From assembly GCF_014696925.1 (NCBI RefSeq), contig NZ_JACJQY010000014.1, forward strand, positions 43,103-107,102: a DNA stretch of 64,000 nt, read 5' to 3'. The translations under genes and the position numbers were made by a program. Below, piece after piece: positions 1-9,892 of the stretch (the stretch's first letter is position 1; each line of letters starts with the position of its first letter). Under the pieces are notes generated by a model. It did not search any database. It saw nothing but the letters and a program-made list of their open reading frames with translations, and was not told the origin of the DNA. This DNA comes from Phormidium tenue FACHB-1050. Lineage in GTDB: Bacteria > Cyanobacteriota > Cyanobacteriia > Pseudanabaenales > Pseudanabaenaceae.

Positions 1-1
1 T

Positions 2-247
2 GACTCTACTCAATTTAAACCAGAGCGCTTCTTAGATCACCAATTTTCACCCTATGAGTTTATGCCCTTTGGTGGCGGTGTGCGTCGCTGTGTGGGTGAG
101 GCTTTAGCCCAATTTGAGATGAAGATCGTTTTGGCAACAATTCTCGCCAACTATGATTTGGAGTTAGCCGATCATAAGCCAGTTAAGCCACAACGCCGAG
201 GTGTCACCCTTGCCCCTGCTGGTGGTATCAAAATGACTTTAAAATAG
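2..247 (+). CDS. Cytochrome P450, C-terminal part (cut by window edge)
   Basis: Frame open from base 2: FKPERFLDHQFSPYEFMPFGGGVRRCVGEALAQFE, with PERF and heme-binding FGGGxRxCxG motifs. Confidence 0.93.
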   Translation, partial: DSTQFKPERFLDHQFSPYEFMPFGGGVRRCVGEALAQFEMKIVLATILANYDLELADHKPVKPQRRGVTLAPAGGIKMTLK

Positions 248-293
248 AAGTAATTCTAGTAGCGTGGCTTCGCCACGCTACTAGAATTACTTC
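247..293. repeat. Perfect 21-bp-arm hairpin
   Basis: GAAGTAATTCTAGTAGCGTGG-CTTCG-CCACGCTACTAGAATTACTTC. Confidence 0.95.
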
Positions 294-327
294 AGAAAAT
301 ACTAAGGGGATTTAGGAGCCAACTCAT

Positions 328-1959
328 ATGCGATATTTTCTGTTATGGTTTCTTTCCTTAATGTTTGCGATGATGTCGCTAAGTTTCCCAAAAACTGTGC
401 GATCGCAAACTTCGGTTTTAACAGCACAATTTATTGATGACAATGATGATGACGATGATGACAACGATGGTCAAGATAGTAATTCCTCACAAACATCTTC
501 TGGCAATGGGCTTAATCTATTTTTGATCTTAAACCTGATCAATGCCTTAAATCGTTCTAGCAATAACGACCAAGAGCAAGTTGACTTTTCCATAGACATC
601 GCTGAAATTCGTGGACAAGTTGGGCGAATGTATTTTCTCTTAGCACGACAATATGCAGCTCAGAACCAATTACCTCAGGCTTGTAATGCTCTCGAAAAAG
701 CATATAGAGCTGAATTAGAAGCTTATTTACTCAAACGGAAGCGATTGCTTAAGCCTGACAGTGATGACTGTTATGCCTCAGAGGTGCAGCGCATCTCAAA
801 ATTGACAGGAAGCCCGACCGCCCTGATTTATGTCACTACTTCTAAAGATGGTTTAGAACTAATTGGCGTACCACCATCTACTCCTAATAAACCTGCGGGA
901 ATATTCTCACGGACTCGGATTGGTGCTAAATCCTTAGAGGAGAAAATGGGGATTCCATTGGCTCAAAACAATCAAGATAGTGGAATTCCATTTCGGAAGA
1001 CAGCCTATAATGTCACTACCGAAGAAGTTGATCGCGTAATCATTGATTTTCGCAATAATTTGCGCGACACCAGTTCCGAAGACTTCCTAACACAATCACA
1101 GCAACTTTATGACTGGGTGGTGCGCCCAATGGAACCTGAGCTAGAAAAAGCTCAAGTCAAAACCCTTGTATTTGTGATGAATGGCAATTTGCGCGTCGTG
1201 CCGCCAGCCGCATTCCATGATGGCAAGCGTTATCTGGTTGAGAAATATGCAGTCACAACGATCCCATCTTGGCAGTTAACGGAACCAACCCGTCACGATC
1301 AATCTCAGACTCCACAAATCTTAGCTATGGGTCTATCTGAAGCCATCGAAGGATTGCCGCCATTACCTGCTGCCAAAATAGAAGTTGAAATGATTTCTTC
1401 GCAGGTGTTAGTTGGCAAAAAATTCATGAATAGCACTTTTACCAAGGATAATTTGCGATCGCAAACCAGCCGTCGAAATTTTGGAATTATCCATTTAGCT
1501 ACCCATGCCAAATTTGTCAGACAGTCACCAGAAGAATCTTTCATTCAATTTTGGGGCGATCGCTTACAAATGAATCAAATCTCGAAGATGAATCTTGTGA
1601 CGGATTTACTGACCCTCAGCGCCTGTGAAACCTCAGTGGGACAAAATCTCGGCTTAGCTGGTTTAGCAGTAGATTCGGGGGCAAAGAGTGTCTTGGCTTC
1701 GCTCTGGGCAGTCAGTGATGCAGGTACGGCTCCCTTAATGATTCGTTTTTATCGCGGATTACCCACAGCACCTAGCAAAGCGATCGCTCTGCAAGAAACT
1801 CAATTAGCATTTTTGCGTGGTGAAGTAACGATTAAGAATAACAAAATCCTTGGTATCCAAGGATTTCCGAATATTCCCTTCCAAGTCGATACTAGAGGCG
1901 TTGACCTAAAACATCCTTACTTTTGGTCTTCATTTACCTTGATTGGTAATTGGTTGTAA
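328..1959 (+). CDS. CHAT domain-containing protein (caspase-like), exported or membrane N-terminus
   Basis: HLATHAKF and LSACETSVG motifs with LWAVSDAGTAPLMIRFY typical of CHAT; signal-like N-terminus; DDNDDDDDDND acidic run. Confidence 0.88.
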   Translation: MRYFLLWFLSLMFAMMSLSFPKTVRSQTSVLTAQFIDDNDDDDDDNDGQDSNSSQTSSGNGLNLFLILNLINALNRSSNNDQEQVDFSIDIAEIRGQVGRMYFLLARQYAAQNQLPQACNALEKAYRAELEAYLLKRKRLLKPDSDDCYASEVQRISKLTGSPTALIYVTTSKDGLELIGVPPSTPNKPAGIFSRTRIGAKSLEEKMGIPLAQNNQDSGIPFRKTAYNVTTEEVDRVIIDFRNNLRDTSSEDFLTQSQQLYDWVVRPMEPELEKAQVKTLVFVMNGNLRVVPPAAFHDGKRYLVEKYAVTTIPSWQLTEPTRHDQSQTPQILAMGLSEAIEGLPPLPAAKIEVEMISSQVLVGKKFMNSTFTKDNLRSQTSRRNFGIIHLATHAKFVRQSPEESFIQFWGDRLQMNQISKMNLVTDLLTLSACETSVGQNLGLAGLAVDSGAKSVLASLWAVSDAGTAPLMIRFYRGLPTAPSKAIALQETQLAFLRGEVTIKNNKILGIQGFPNIPFQVDTRGVDLKHPYFWSSFTLIGNWL

Positions 1960-1961
1960 GT

Positions 1962-2008
1962 AGCAAACCCAAAAAGCTGTGGCGCACGCGCAGCTTTTTG
2001 GGTTTGCT
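1962..2008. repeat. 18-bp-arm hairpin after CHAT gene
   Basis: AGCAAACCCAAAAAGCTG...CAGCTTTTTGGGTTTGCT. Confidence 0.93.
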
Positions 2009-2118
2009 GGAAATAACCTTTTCAGGTTTAAAACATGATTGTAAATCTACACGAAGCAAATTTTGCTGAAAACTAAGGTGATGGCATACTAGCGATCGCT
2101 AGTTTATGAGAGAGAACC

Positions 2119-2304
2119 ATGCAAAAATCGGATTATGACGAGGGCTTAACTTGGACTGCCGAAGCAAAAGTCAAGTACAAAAATATTCCCTATTTTGTGC
2201 GATCGCAAGCGCGTCAGAGAATCGAACAACTTGCTCAAGCCTCAGGTAGTGATACGATTACCGCAGAAATTGTCGAAAAAGCAAGAGTTGAGTTTGGACA
2301 GTGA
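2119..2304 (+). CDS. PCP_red-type small protein (light-independent protochlorophyllide reductase C-terminal-like domain)
   Basis: [29 protein letters not shown]...[10 protein letters not shown] pattern. Confidence 0.7.
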   Translation: MQKSDYDEGLTWTAEAKVKYKNIPYFVRSQARQRIEQLAQASGSDTITAEIVEKARVEFGQ

Positions 2305-3236
2305 ATAGCGCAATCAATAGTGCCGTAAACAAGGCTTTGAATAATAGCGATCGCGGTTATTTGCTAACCGAACAAGCAAATCCCCACAGCCAAAATTTGG
2401 ATCGACTCAGTGCTTTAGAAATTGTCGAATTGTTTAATCAAGAAGATGCTAAAGCCGTTGCCGCAGTTGGGATCGAAAAAGAAGCGATCGCGGCCGCGAT
2501 TACGACGATTGCTGAGGCGATCTCTAATGGTGGTCGATTGTTTTATGTTGGTGCTGGTACGAGTGGTCGTCTTGGAGTCCTTGATGCAGCCGAATGTCCG
2601 CCCACTTTTTGCAGTGATCCTGAATTGATTCAAGGCATCTTGGCGGGTGGGATGAAGGCTATGGTACGTAGTTCTGAAGCTCTCGAAGATCGCGAAGATG
2701 ACGGTGCAGATGCGATCGCCGAAAGAAATATATGCGATCTCGATATTGTCTTTGGGCTTACCGCAGGCGGAACCACACCCTATGTCCACGGAGCGCTCAA
2801 GGAAGCCAAGCATCGGGGTGCAAAAACGATCTTTTTCTGTTGCGTACCGCCTGACCAATTTCCTAGCCAATACGATATCGAGATCCGTCCGTTAGTGGGA
2901 GCCGAAGTTTTAACAGGCTCAACCAGACTGAAGGCTGGGACAGCTACAAAACTCGTACTAAATACGATTTCCACGGGTGTGATGGTGCAGCTAGGTAAAG
3001 TTTATGGCAATCGGATGATCGATGTCGCTGTCACCAATAGCAAACTCGAAGATCGCGCCATTCGGATTATTCGCGATCTCACATCAAGCAGTCGTGAGGA
3101 TGCCGCCCAATTGCTAGAGCGATCGGGTAAGCGGGTGAAATTAGCTTTGTTAATGCATTGGAAAAATTTAGATATGGCTACTGCCGAGAAATTATTGCAA
3201 GATGCTCAAGGTCATTTGGGTAAAGCCATGATGTAG
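2301..3236 (+). CDS. murQ: N-acetylmuramic acid 6-phosphate etherase
   Basis: [51 protein letters not shown] start overlapping the previous stop. Confidence 0.95.
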   Translation: MNSAINSAVNKALNNSDRGYLLTEQANPHSQNLDRLSALEIVELFNQEDAKAVAAVGIEKEAIAAAITTIAEAISNGGRLFYVGAGTSGRLGVLDAAECPPTFCSDPELIQGILAGGMKAMVRSSEALEDREDDGADAIAERNICDLDIVFGLTAGGTTPYVHGALKEAKHRGAKTIFFCCVPPDQFPSQYDIEIRPLVGAEVLTGSTRLKAGTATKLVLNTISTGVMVQLGKVYGNRMIDVAVTNSKLEDRAIRIIRDLTSSSREDAAQLLERSGKRVKLALLMHWKNLDMATAEKLLQDAQGHLGKAMM

Positions 3237-3269
3237 GTTGTTTTTATAGCTATAGCCACCTGTATCAGG

Positions 3270-3306
3270 ATAGTGTGAGGCGGCGCTTCGCGCCGCCTCA
3301 CACTAT
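3270..3306. repeat. Perfect GGCGGCG-core hairpin
   Basis: ATAGTGTGAGGCGGCG-CTTCG-CGCCGCCTCACACTAT. Confidence 0.95.
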
Positions 3307-3368
3307 TTGGATTTTATATCCTAACAAGAATGGCGATAGCTATAAAACCCTTACTGGCTTTAGGTTCT

Positions 3369-3402
3369 AATTCACATAAGTGTGCCGACACTTCTGTGAA
3401 TT
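3369..3402. repeat. 15-bp-arm hairpin of AATTCACAAAAGTGT type (1 mismatch)
   Basis: AATTCACATAAGTGT-GCCG-ACACTTCTGTGAATT. Confidence 0.88.
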
Positions 3403-3415
3403 GGTATAAGATGTT

Positions 3416-3436
3416 TTACAGCGCAAAGCGCTGTAA
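3416..3436. repeat. Short perfect leader hairpin
   Basis: TTACAGCGC-AAA-GCGCTGTAA, 19 nt before ATG 3456. Confidence 0.9.
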
Positions 3437-3455
3437 GCAAAAAAATGTAGAAACT

Positions 3456-3770
3456 ATGACAGGCGCAGAACTTCGTCAGGCGATCGCCAACAAATGGGAC
3501 TATTCCTATGACGTACAATTACGCAAAACACAGGGTAAAATTTTCTTGCAAGTAATGTGGCGTTATCAAGAGCAGCAATCCTTTTCGATGAACGAAGCCG
3601 AATTTATACAACATCTGGATACGATCGCCTCCTATCTCAGTGATTGGGGCGTAGTCGAGCAAGTCCAAAAATTTATTGAAATCACCAAGGAACGCCCCCG
3701 ACTCGGTAAAGCGGTAAGCATTCCTCTGCAAATCGGTGAGCGATCGCTAGAGTGGCTCATTGGAAGTTAA
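3456..3770 (+). CDS. DUF3067-like conserved cyanobacterial protein
   Basis: MTGAELRQAIANKWDYSYDVQLRKTQGKIFLQVMWRYQEQ...; the ORF-track start at 3330 reads through a hairpin repeat, so ATG 3456 is preferred. Confidence 0.75.
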   Translation: MTGAELRQAIANKWDYSYDVQLRKTQGKIFLQVMWRYQEQQSFSMNEAEFIQHLDTIASYLSDWGVVEQVQKFIEITKERPRLGKAVSIPLQIGERSLEWLIGS

Positions 3771-3808
3771 TCATTTAAGAGCACAAAATGACGTAGCCAT
3801 TTCAAAAT

Positions 3809-3853
3809 CCAAGAATCGAGTGGCGGCGCGAAGCGCCGCCACTCGATTCTTGG
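3809..3853. repeat. Perfect 21-bp-arm GGCGGCGC-core hairpin
   Basis: CCAAGAATCGAGTGGCGGCGC-GAA-GCGCCGCCACTCGATTCTTGG. Confidence 0.96.
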
Positions 3854-4001
3854 GTTTTATGTCCTAACAAGAATGGCGACAGCTATAAAACCCTTATTGG
3901 GTTCGGTTTTTAATTCACAAAAGTGTGGCATCACTTTCGTGAATTGTGTAAATGGTAAGTAAACAAATGCTAATTAGATTAGATGAACGTAATTAATTAC
4001 A

Positions 4002-4056
4002 AACCCAAACCCATAAAGTTGCGCCCCTGCGGGGCGCAACTTTATGGGTTTGGGTT
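4002..4056. repeat. Perfect 26-bp-arm hairpin
   Basis: AACCCAAACCCATAAAGTTGCGCCCC-TGC-GGGGCGCAACTTTATGGGTTTGGGTT. Confidence 0.96.
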
Positions 4057-4248
4057 ATTTATTTGGGACAAGTGCTTATACAAAGTTAATAAAATCAATA
4101 AAAGTATGGAGTGTTGCTGACTTTCTAAGCTAAAGATTGTACGATTGTGTTGGAATACTTTTGATAATCTTAAATTTCTAAAAAATTTCATTTTATTTCG
4201 CTACGTCGCTCTAACCATACCTAAGTCTAAAAACGTCAGGGCAAAAAT

Positions 4249-7029
4249 ATGAGTCAAGCAGGAGCTAACCCATGGGATCGCCAATTTGTTAACCTTGGGC
4301 GAATCATGCAGTTCTTGCGTGATGAAGACAGTATTGACAACCTATTGAATGCAACCCTCGATTATCTTCGAGACAATTTCGAGTACAAATTGCTTTGGAT
4401 TGGGTTGTATGACGCAGAAAACCACCGTCTTACAGGTAAAGGTGGTACAACTCCTGCTGGTGAAATCAAATTCTTAAAAGAGAGATTTAATCTTAATGCA
4501 GGTGATCTGCTTGATCAGGTGATTTTGCAACGTAAGCCAGTCCCGATCGCCGATCTGCGTCAAGAGAAACGTAGTGGCGAATGGCAAAAATTAGCCCAAA
4601 AATTTGATATTCAAGGCACATTACTTTGGCCGATCTACCATCGCGATCGCAGCTTTGGCGTAGTCCTCTTAGGCTCAAACCTATGGAATGTCACCCCACG
4701 TAATGAAGAAAGAGCCAGACTATCGGTTGTTCTTGGTACTCTTGGTTCTACCCTCAGCCGTCTTGATGACGAATGGCGTTATCACAATGCTAAACGTCCT
4801 GACGAGCCATTACTACAAATCCTCTCAAAAATCCGTAATATTCCTGCACTCAACGAACGCCTTGAAGAGATTGTGCAGGAAACCCATAGCTTTGTGATGC
4901 CCGATCACACCAGCATCTATTGGTTTGAACGCGAACACCAATATTTCTGGCGACGAGTTGTCAATCGTCAACCAGGTCCTAAATCTAAGCAAGCTGTTGA
5001 CAATACGGCGGGAGTAACTGTCCAAAATGCTCCTACCCTGTATCAAGCACTATCTAAAGATCAGGTAGTAGTGGTAGTTGATGCCAAATCTATGACCAAA
5101 GGCGAAGTAAGCAATCGGGTCATGGAACAGTTTGGGGCAGTTTCGATTATTATTGCGCCGATATTTTTTCAATCCGAACTTTTAGGCTTTTTGTCAGTAG
5201 AAGGTGATGAACCACGACTATGGACAGATGATGAGCGTAATTTTGTGCGCGGTGCGGCTCAACTAGCTGCCATTACTGCACCCCTAGAAGAAATGGAAGT
5301 AACTCTTGACCGCATTGCTTCCGATCAAATTCTCACCGCAGGGATTGCGAGGGCTATCTATTCAGATAATGATTGGCAGAGTGCGCTCGATCAAGCTGCG
5401 GAGCAGCTATGTCAACGTCTAGGGCTAGAACGCTTTTGGGTGGCTACCTATGACAAAGACAATGATGTATTTAAGATTGATTTTCAGTATCATCCTAAAA
5501 ATCGCCGCCCACTTCCCACGATTTTACCAGGATTAGCCCCTGTGGATGTGCAGATGATGGAGCAGTCTCCCGATGCAGCAACCGTCGAGAATCTGGATAG
5601 CGATTTTAAATTTCTCTCATGGCGAACTCCCTTACTTGATCTAGATGTGCGATCGATGATTGTCAGTAGTACCTCAATGGGGAAATCCCTCGAAGGTATT
5701 CTTGCCGTGGCTCACGAAGCACCACGTACATGGTCACGTCCAGAAAGAGAAATGGTGCAAGCAGTTGCTCAACAGATTGGACTAATTGTTCACCAAAATG
5801 AATTACAACGCTTGTCCGATGAACGGCAAAAGTCTCATCAGGCTGTTCAGTTTGGTCTAGTTGCCCTCCAACAAAGCAACGCTCTTGAGAAACTGCACCA
5901 TACAGCCACACAGTTAATGGCTCAGGTTACACAATCACCTCTGGCTGTACTAGTAGTATGGCTCCCCGGTCGGCAAGGTGGACAAATCGCCTCAGTATTT
6001 GCCAGTCGAGACGAATATCAACTTTCTATTAGCGAAACTCTAATCGCGATCGAAGAAGATCCGCTAGCTCAATGGGCGATCCAAAGTGAGGGAATTCTGC
6101 CTCTGAGTATTCATGATTTACCAGAACAGACTAAAGCTTGGCTGAATGCCCCGGCCCTTGGTCACCTGATGTTAACTGCATTACGGACAACTCCTGATCA
6201 CCAACCCACAGGCATGATTTTGGTGGCTGATCGCGTGGGACGACGCTGGGTCGATCGCCAATTGCAAGCATTTAACATGTTGGCAAATCAGCTAGCATGG
6301 TCACGTCGCCATCTCTTACTAGTTGATCATCTCAAGCATAATCGTCAAGAATTGGAACGACTCAACTGGTACAAACATCGTCGTTTGGAAGATATCTATC
6401 GCACTGTTAGTTCGGGAGTGCAGCGTTTGTTAGATACTGATGCTCGCGCCAATGGCACTGGAGGCATTAACAACATTACGCTGCAAAGTTCTCTCAAGCA
6501 ATTGCAGGGTTCTCTATCACCACTCCCCCAAATTATCCGCAAGGAACAATGGCGCTTGCGTCCCAACTATGAGACTGCTCCCCTTGCAGGTATGCTCAAA
6601 CGAGCTTTAGAGCGCGTTGATTCGTTGGTAAAACAACGTCAGATTTGGTCGCAGGTGCATAACCAAGCCAATGTGGTGGTGGGTGGCGACATCGCTAAGA
6701 TGGAGATGATTTTAAATGAGTTGTTGTTGTTTGCCTGTGGGCGATCGGAAGTTGGTGGTCGCATCGATCTCTGGTGTCGTCAGATTGACGAAAAGCTTTT
6801 AGAACTATCAATTACTGACTACGGTGTGGTTGATGCGTCTTTACTGCAAGAGCTGCATCAAGGTCGAGCGATCGATCCGCTATCACCTTCGTTGCTAGAT
6901 CAACCCCCTGGGTTACATCTAGCGATTTGTCAAAGTCTCATGCTTGAAGCAGGTGGTGAGTTATCACTCTATCAACTAGAAGATAATCGCATTCTCAGCC
7001 GCCTTATCTTGCCCCTCTCTAGCTCCTAA
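4249..7029 (+). CDS. Multi-GAF domain sensor protein with degenerate histidine kinase-like C-terminus
   Basis: Several GAF-like segments (LLWIGLYDAENHRLTGKGG; GFLSVEGDEPRLWTDDERNFV; AQQIGLIVHQ) and a C-terminal ATPase-like region. Confidence 0.75.
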   Translation: MSQAGANPWDRQFVNLGRIMQFLRDEDSIDNLLNATLDYLRDNFEYKLLWIGLYDAENHRLTGKGGTTPAGEIKFLKERFNLNAGDLLDQVILQRKPVPIADLRQEKRSGEWQKLAQKFDIQGTLLWPIYHRDRSFGVVLLGSNLWNVTPRNEERARLSVVLGTLGSTLSRLDDEWRYHNAKRPDEPLLQILSKIRNIPALNERLEEIVQETHSFVMPDHTSIYWFEREHQYFWRRVVNRQPGPKSKQAVDNTAGVTVQNAPTLYQALSKDQVVVVVDAKSMTKGEVSNRVMEQFGAVSIIIAPIFFQSELLGFLSVEGDEPRLWTDDERNFVRGAAQLAAITAPLEEMEVTLDRIASDQILTAGIARAIYSDNDWQSALDQAAEQLCQRLGLERFWVATYDKDNDVFKIDFQYHPKNRRPLPTILPGLAPVDVQMMEQSPDAATVENLDSDFKFLSWRTPLLDLDVRSMIVSSTSMGKSLEGILAVAHEAPRTWSRPEREMVQAVAQQIGLIVHQNELQRLSDERQKSHQAVQFGLVALQQSNALEKLHHTATQLMAQVTQSPLAVLVVWLPGRQGGQIASVFASRDEYQLSISETLIAIEEDPLAQWAIQSEGILPLSIHDLPEQTKAWLNAPALGHLMLTALRTTPDHQPTGMILVADRVGRRWVDRQLQAFNMLANQLAWSRRHLLLVDHLKHNRQELERLNWYKHRRLEDIYRTVSSGVQRLLDTDARANGTGGINNITLQSSLKQLQGSLSPLPQIIRKEQWRLRPNYETAPLAGMLKRALERVDSLVKQRQIWSQVHNQANVVVGGDIAKMEMILNELLLFACGRSEVGGRIDLWCRQIDEKLLELSITDYGVVDASLLQELHQGRAIDPLSPSLLDQPPGLHLAICQSLMLEAGGELSLYQLEDNRILSRLILPLSSS

Positions 7030-7031
7030 CT

Positions 7032-7086
7032 AAAGCCCAAGAATCTAGTGGCGGCGCTTCGCGCCGCCACTAGATTCTTGGGCTTT
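7032..7086. repeat. Perfect 26-bp-arm GGCGGCGC-core hairpin
   Basis: AAAGCCCAAGAATCTAGTGGCGGCGC-TTC-GCGCCGCCACTAGATTCTTGGGCTTT. Confidence 0.96.
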
Positions 7087-7567
7087 GGTTTGTACTAGCT
7101 AACTCTTTTGGCTCAATAAGTGTTTCGGGGAGGTAAAGAAAGGTAGAAATTGATAATATTGTAGCGAAATCCAGAAGCAGCGATCACTATGCTGAGTGTG
7201 AACTTAACCCATCTAGTTGATGATGAAAAATGTTACGAAACAGTTCGTCAGATGAGATGGACAGGAGGAGTAAGCTGTCCAAAATGTAAAAGTACAGAGG
7301 TAATCAAGCGAGGCAAAGGGGTTTACACTGACGAATATGCTATCTACAACCCTTTACAAGCTTGGGGCTATGCTCACAAAACTGTTTGTCATGGGGTAGG
7401 CGAATATGCTAGAGATGAAGATGGTGATGGCTTTTGTGAAGTTCATGTCAATACAATGGAAGGCTTTTGGTCGCTTTTACGCTCTTGGTTACGACCTCAT
7501 CGTGGTATTTCTCAAGAAAAGTTACCTTTGTATTTGAGCTTCTTTGAGTTTGTTCACAATGCCAAGA

Positions 7568-7611
7568 GGAGGTGTAAAGCTTTGCTGAGTGCAGCAAAGC
7601 TTTACACCTCC
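7568..7611. repeat. Perfect hairpin inside transposase remnant
   Basis: GGAGGTGTAAAGCTTTGCTG-AGTG-CAGCAAAGCTTTACACCTCC. Confidence 0.95.
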
Positions 7612-7657
7612 GAATCACCTATTGAGACATGTCCTACAGAAATTTTCGATCAAAAGA

Positions 7658-7710
7658 CCCAGAAAAGCTTTGAAAGCGCTGCAAAGCAGCGCTTTCAAAG
7701 CTTTTCTGGG
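7658..7710. repeat. Perfect 25-bp-arm hairpin
   Basis: CCCAGAAAAGCTTTGAAAGCGCTGC-AAA-GCAGCGCTTTCAAAGCTTTTCTGGG. Confidence 0.95.
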
Positions 7711-7713
7711 TTT

Positions 7714-7740
7714 GTATTAGAGCGCTTTGCGCTCTAATAC
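7714..7740. repeat. Perfect 12-bp-arm hairpin
   Basis: GTATTAGAGCGC-TTT-GCGCTCTAATAC. Confidence 0.93.
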
Positions 7741-7774
7741 AAGAGAAGATGCAACGATGAAATAAATTGAAGCT

Positions 7775-8362
7775 CTAGATCAGAGCATCTTTAATCAGTT
7801 GACGAATACTTATAAACCCACGCTTGAGACGGTCAGGCTGATCGTAGAGTCTGGCAATTAATAGCACCCCTTCTAGCATGGTCAGAATTTGTTCTGCTAG
7901 TAAATCTGGATCAATGCGATCGCTTAATTGCTCTTTCCCATCCCGCAACATTTGAGCAAATAAGGCTTGCCATTCATTAAAAACCTGTTGCAGATGCTTC
8001 CGAAAGGTTTCGTTATATTCGGCTAAATCGACAATTAAGTTCCCCAATAAACATCCTGCACAGTTAATTTCGGAGAGATGTTTTGCTTCAATTTTATCAA
8101 TTGTCAGTATGAGTCGCTGAATCGGATCATCGGTAACTTGAGAAGCTGACAGAAAGGCATTTTCTCTGATTTTGTGCCACTGGAAATCAATCAGCGCATG
8201 GGCAAATTCATCCTTTGATTGGAAGTAGTTATAGAAACTGCCCGATGAAGCCTGAGTAGCAGCAAACAACTCCTTTAAGCCAGTCGATTGCAAACCCTGA
8301 CGATGGACAAGATCGATCGCTGAGGTGAGAATATCTTCGCGTGTACGTTTGAGATTTGCCAT
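7775..8362 (-). CDS. TetR/AcrR family transcriptional regulator
   Basis: TREDILTSAIDLVHRQGLQSTGLKELFAATQASSGSFYNYFQSKDEFAHALI HTH. Confidence 0.92.
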   Translation of the reverse strand: MANLKRTREDILTSAIDLVHRQGLQSTGLKELFAATQASSGSFYNYFQSKDEFAHALIDFQWHKIRENAFLSASQVTDDPIQRLILTIDKIEAKHLSEINCAGCLLGNLIVDLAEYNETFRKHLQQVFNEWQALFAQMLRDGKEQLSDRIDPDLLAEQILTMLEGVLLIARLYDQPDRLKRGFISIRQLIKDALI

Positions 8363-8414
8363 AAACTAACTGATTTTCATATTAGGCATAGCGTTGAAAC
8401 TTGTAGTGGGTTGT

Positions 8415-8447
8415 GGTTTTCATTTTGCCTAGGGCAAAATGAAAACC
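8415..8447. repeat. Perfect 15-bp-arm hairpin
   Basis: GGTTTTCATTTTGCC-TAG-GGCAAAATGAAAACC. Confidence 0.93.
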
Positions 8448-8470
8448 TCTATAGTTGAGAAGGGGTTATG

Positions 8471-8917
8471 TTACCACTTTTTATAAGGTAGGAACTTGCC
8501 GTTCATCGTTACTTTGACGCGATCGCCTTTGGGATCTTCCACTTTGTCGATATCGAGGGTGAAATCGATCGCACTCATGATGCCATCACCAAATTTCTCA
8601 TGGATGATTTCCTTAATGGGATAGCCATAGACCTGCATGATTTCATAGAAGCGATAAATCAATGGATCGGTTGGTACTACTGGTCCCAACCCTTTGCTAG
8701 GATAGGAACTCAAAGCCGTGATTATATCTTCTCCTAGTCCTAATGCTTCAGCAATTTTCGTGGCTTGTTCCACACTGGCGCTATTTTGACCATAAAAAAG
8801 AGAAGCAATCCAAACTTCATCTTGACCTAATAGTTTTTCGAGGTCAACAAAAGTTAAGCCTTTGGCTTTTTTGGCGGCTAATAGAGTTTGTGTAAAAGAT
8901 GGAAATTCAACTGTCAT
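8471..8917 (-). CDS. cynS: Cyanate hydratase (cyanase)
   Basis: Start at [67 protein letters not shown] is diagnostic; the track ORF extends to 8971. Confidence 0.96.
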   Translation of the reverse strand: MTVEFPSFTQTLLAAKKAKGLTFVDLEKLLGQDEVWIASLFYGQNSASVEQATKIAEALGLGEDIITALSSYPSKGLGPVVPTDPLIYRFYEIMQVYGYPIKEIIHEKFGDGIMSAIDFTLDIDKVEDPKGDRVKVTMNGKFLPYKKW

Positions 8918-8992
8918 AATGTTTTTGATGTTTCTAAGTATTTTGTATTGGGAATGTAAAAAATTTTGCACTGCAAATTTTTTTACATTTTC

Positions 8993-9892
8993 CTATATTC
9001 TTGCGGCTTCAACCGCACGAGTTTCACGCATGAGATGCTCTTCCATTTCCGCTTTGAGATCATGATATCCCGATTGTTGGTCGAGATTTTCTCGCGATCG
9101 CGGACGGGGAAAAGGTACATTCAGGATTTCATCAATCCCTGCGGCAGGTCCCCGCTTCATCATCACGATTTTATCAGAGAGCAGCAAGGCTTCCTCGATA
9201 CTATGGGTAATCATTACTACAGTTTTGCGTTTCTGCTCCCAAATACGGGCAACTTCATCCTGTAGGAATCCGCGAGTGAGGGCATCAAGTGCGCCAAAGG
9301 GTTCATCCATTAATAGGATTTGCGGATCGATCGCAAGGGCGCGAGCAATGCCCACCCTTTGTTTCATCCCACCAGATAGCTCATGGGGATGCTTTTTCTC
9401 AGCTCCTTTTAAGCCAACTAATTCGATATATTCATAAACACGACTTTTGCGATCGGCTAGAGACATTGTAGGATAGACCGTTTCGATCGCAAAGTGTAAG
9501 TTCTCGGCAACCGTCAACCAAGGCATCAATGCATAGTTCTGAAAAACTACACCGCGATCGGGCCCTGGGGCGTAAACTTCTTCACCATTAATTAAAATCG
9601 TGCCACTGGAGGGGCTAGTTAAACCTGCAATGAGATTGAGAAGTGTGGATTTACCACAGCCAGAGGGACCAATGATCGATACAAAGGTATTAGGTGCAAT
9701 GTCAAAACTAATATTTGCTAAAGCTACATAATCTTTAGAAGTGCGATGAGTGAGCTTATTGATCAAGCCACTTCTGCCACGATAAACCATTGAAACATCG
9801 CAGATGGAAATCTGTGCTTGCTGAGTTGCCATATTTGCAGATGCTTTTTCCATAGAAGACACGATCATACTTCTCTCCCAAATGAAACCCAA
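8993..9892 (-). CDS. cynD: Cyanate/nitrate-type ABC transporter ATP-binding protein
   Basis: Walker [10 protein letters not shown], signature [15 protein letters not shown], Walker [16 protein letters not shown]; operon context with cynS. Confidence 0.88.
   Translation of the reverse strand: MGFIWERSMIVSSMEKASANMATQQAQISICDVSMVYRGRSGLINKLTHRTSKDYVALANISFDIAPNTFVSIIGPSGCGKSTLLNLIAGLTSPSSGTILINGEEVYAPGPDRGVVFQNYALMPWLTVAENLHFAIETVYPTMSLADRKSRVYEYIELVGLKGAEKKHPHELSGGMKQRVGIARALAIDPQILLMDEPFGALDALTRGFLQDEVARIWEQKRKTVVMITHSIEEALLLSDKIVMMKRGPAAGIDEILNVPFPRPRSRENLDQQSGYHDLKAEMEEHLMRETRAVEAARI

Larger units (their letters stand above)
7189..7737 (+). pseudogene. IS1595/ISXO2-like transposase remnant with internal deletion; C-terminus replaced by palindromic repeats
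   Basis: N-terminal zinc ribbon CPKCKSTEVIKRG fused directly to C-terminal YTDEYAIYN...HVNTMEGFWSLLRSWLRPHRGISQEKLPLYLSFFEFVHNAK; the tail is the translation of three hairpins. Confidence 0.82.

Noticed and set aside
1305-1544. Minus-strand ORF 79 aa inside the CHAT gene
   Set aside because: Antisense shadow of a well-supported coding frame; no recognisable protein.
2415-2974. Antisense and alternate-frame ORFs over murQ
   Set aside because: Overlap the clearly recognised murQ frame; translations look non-protein.
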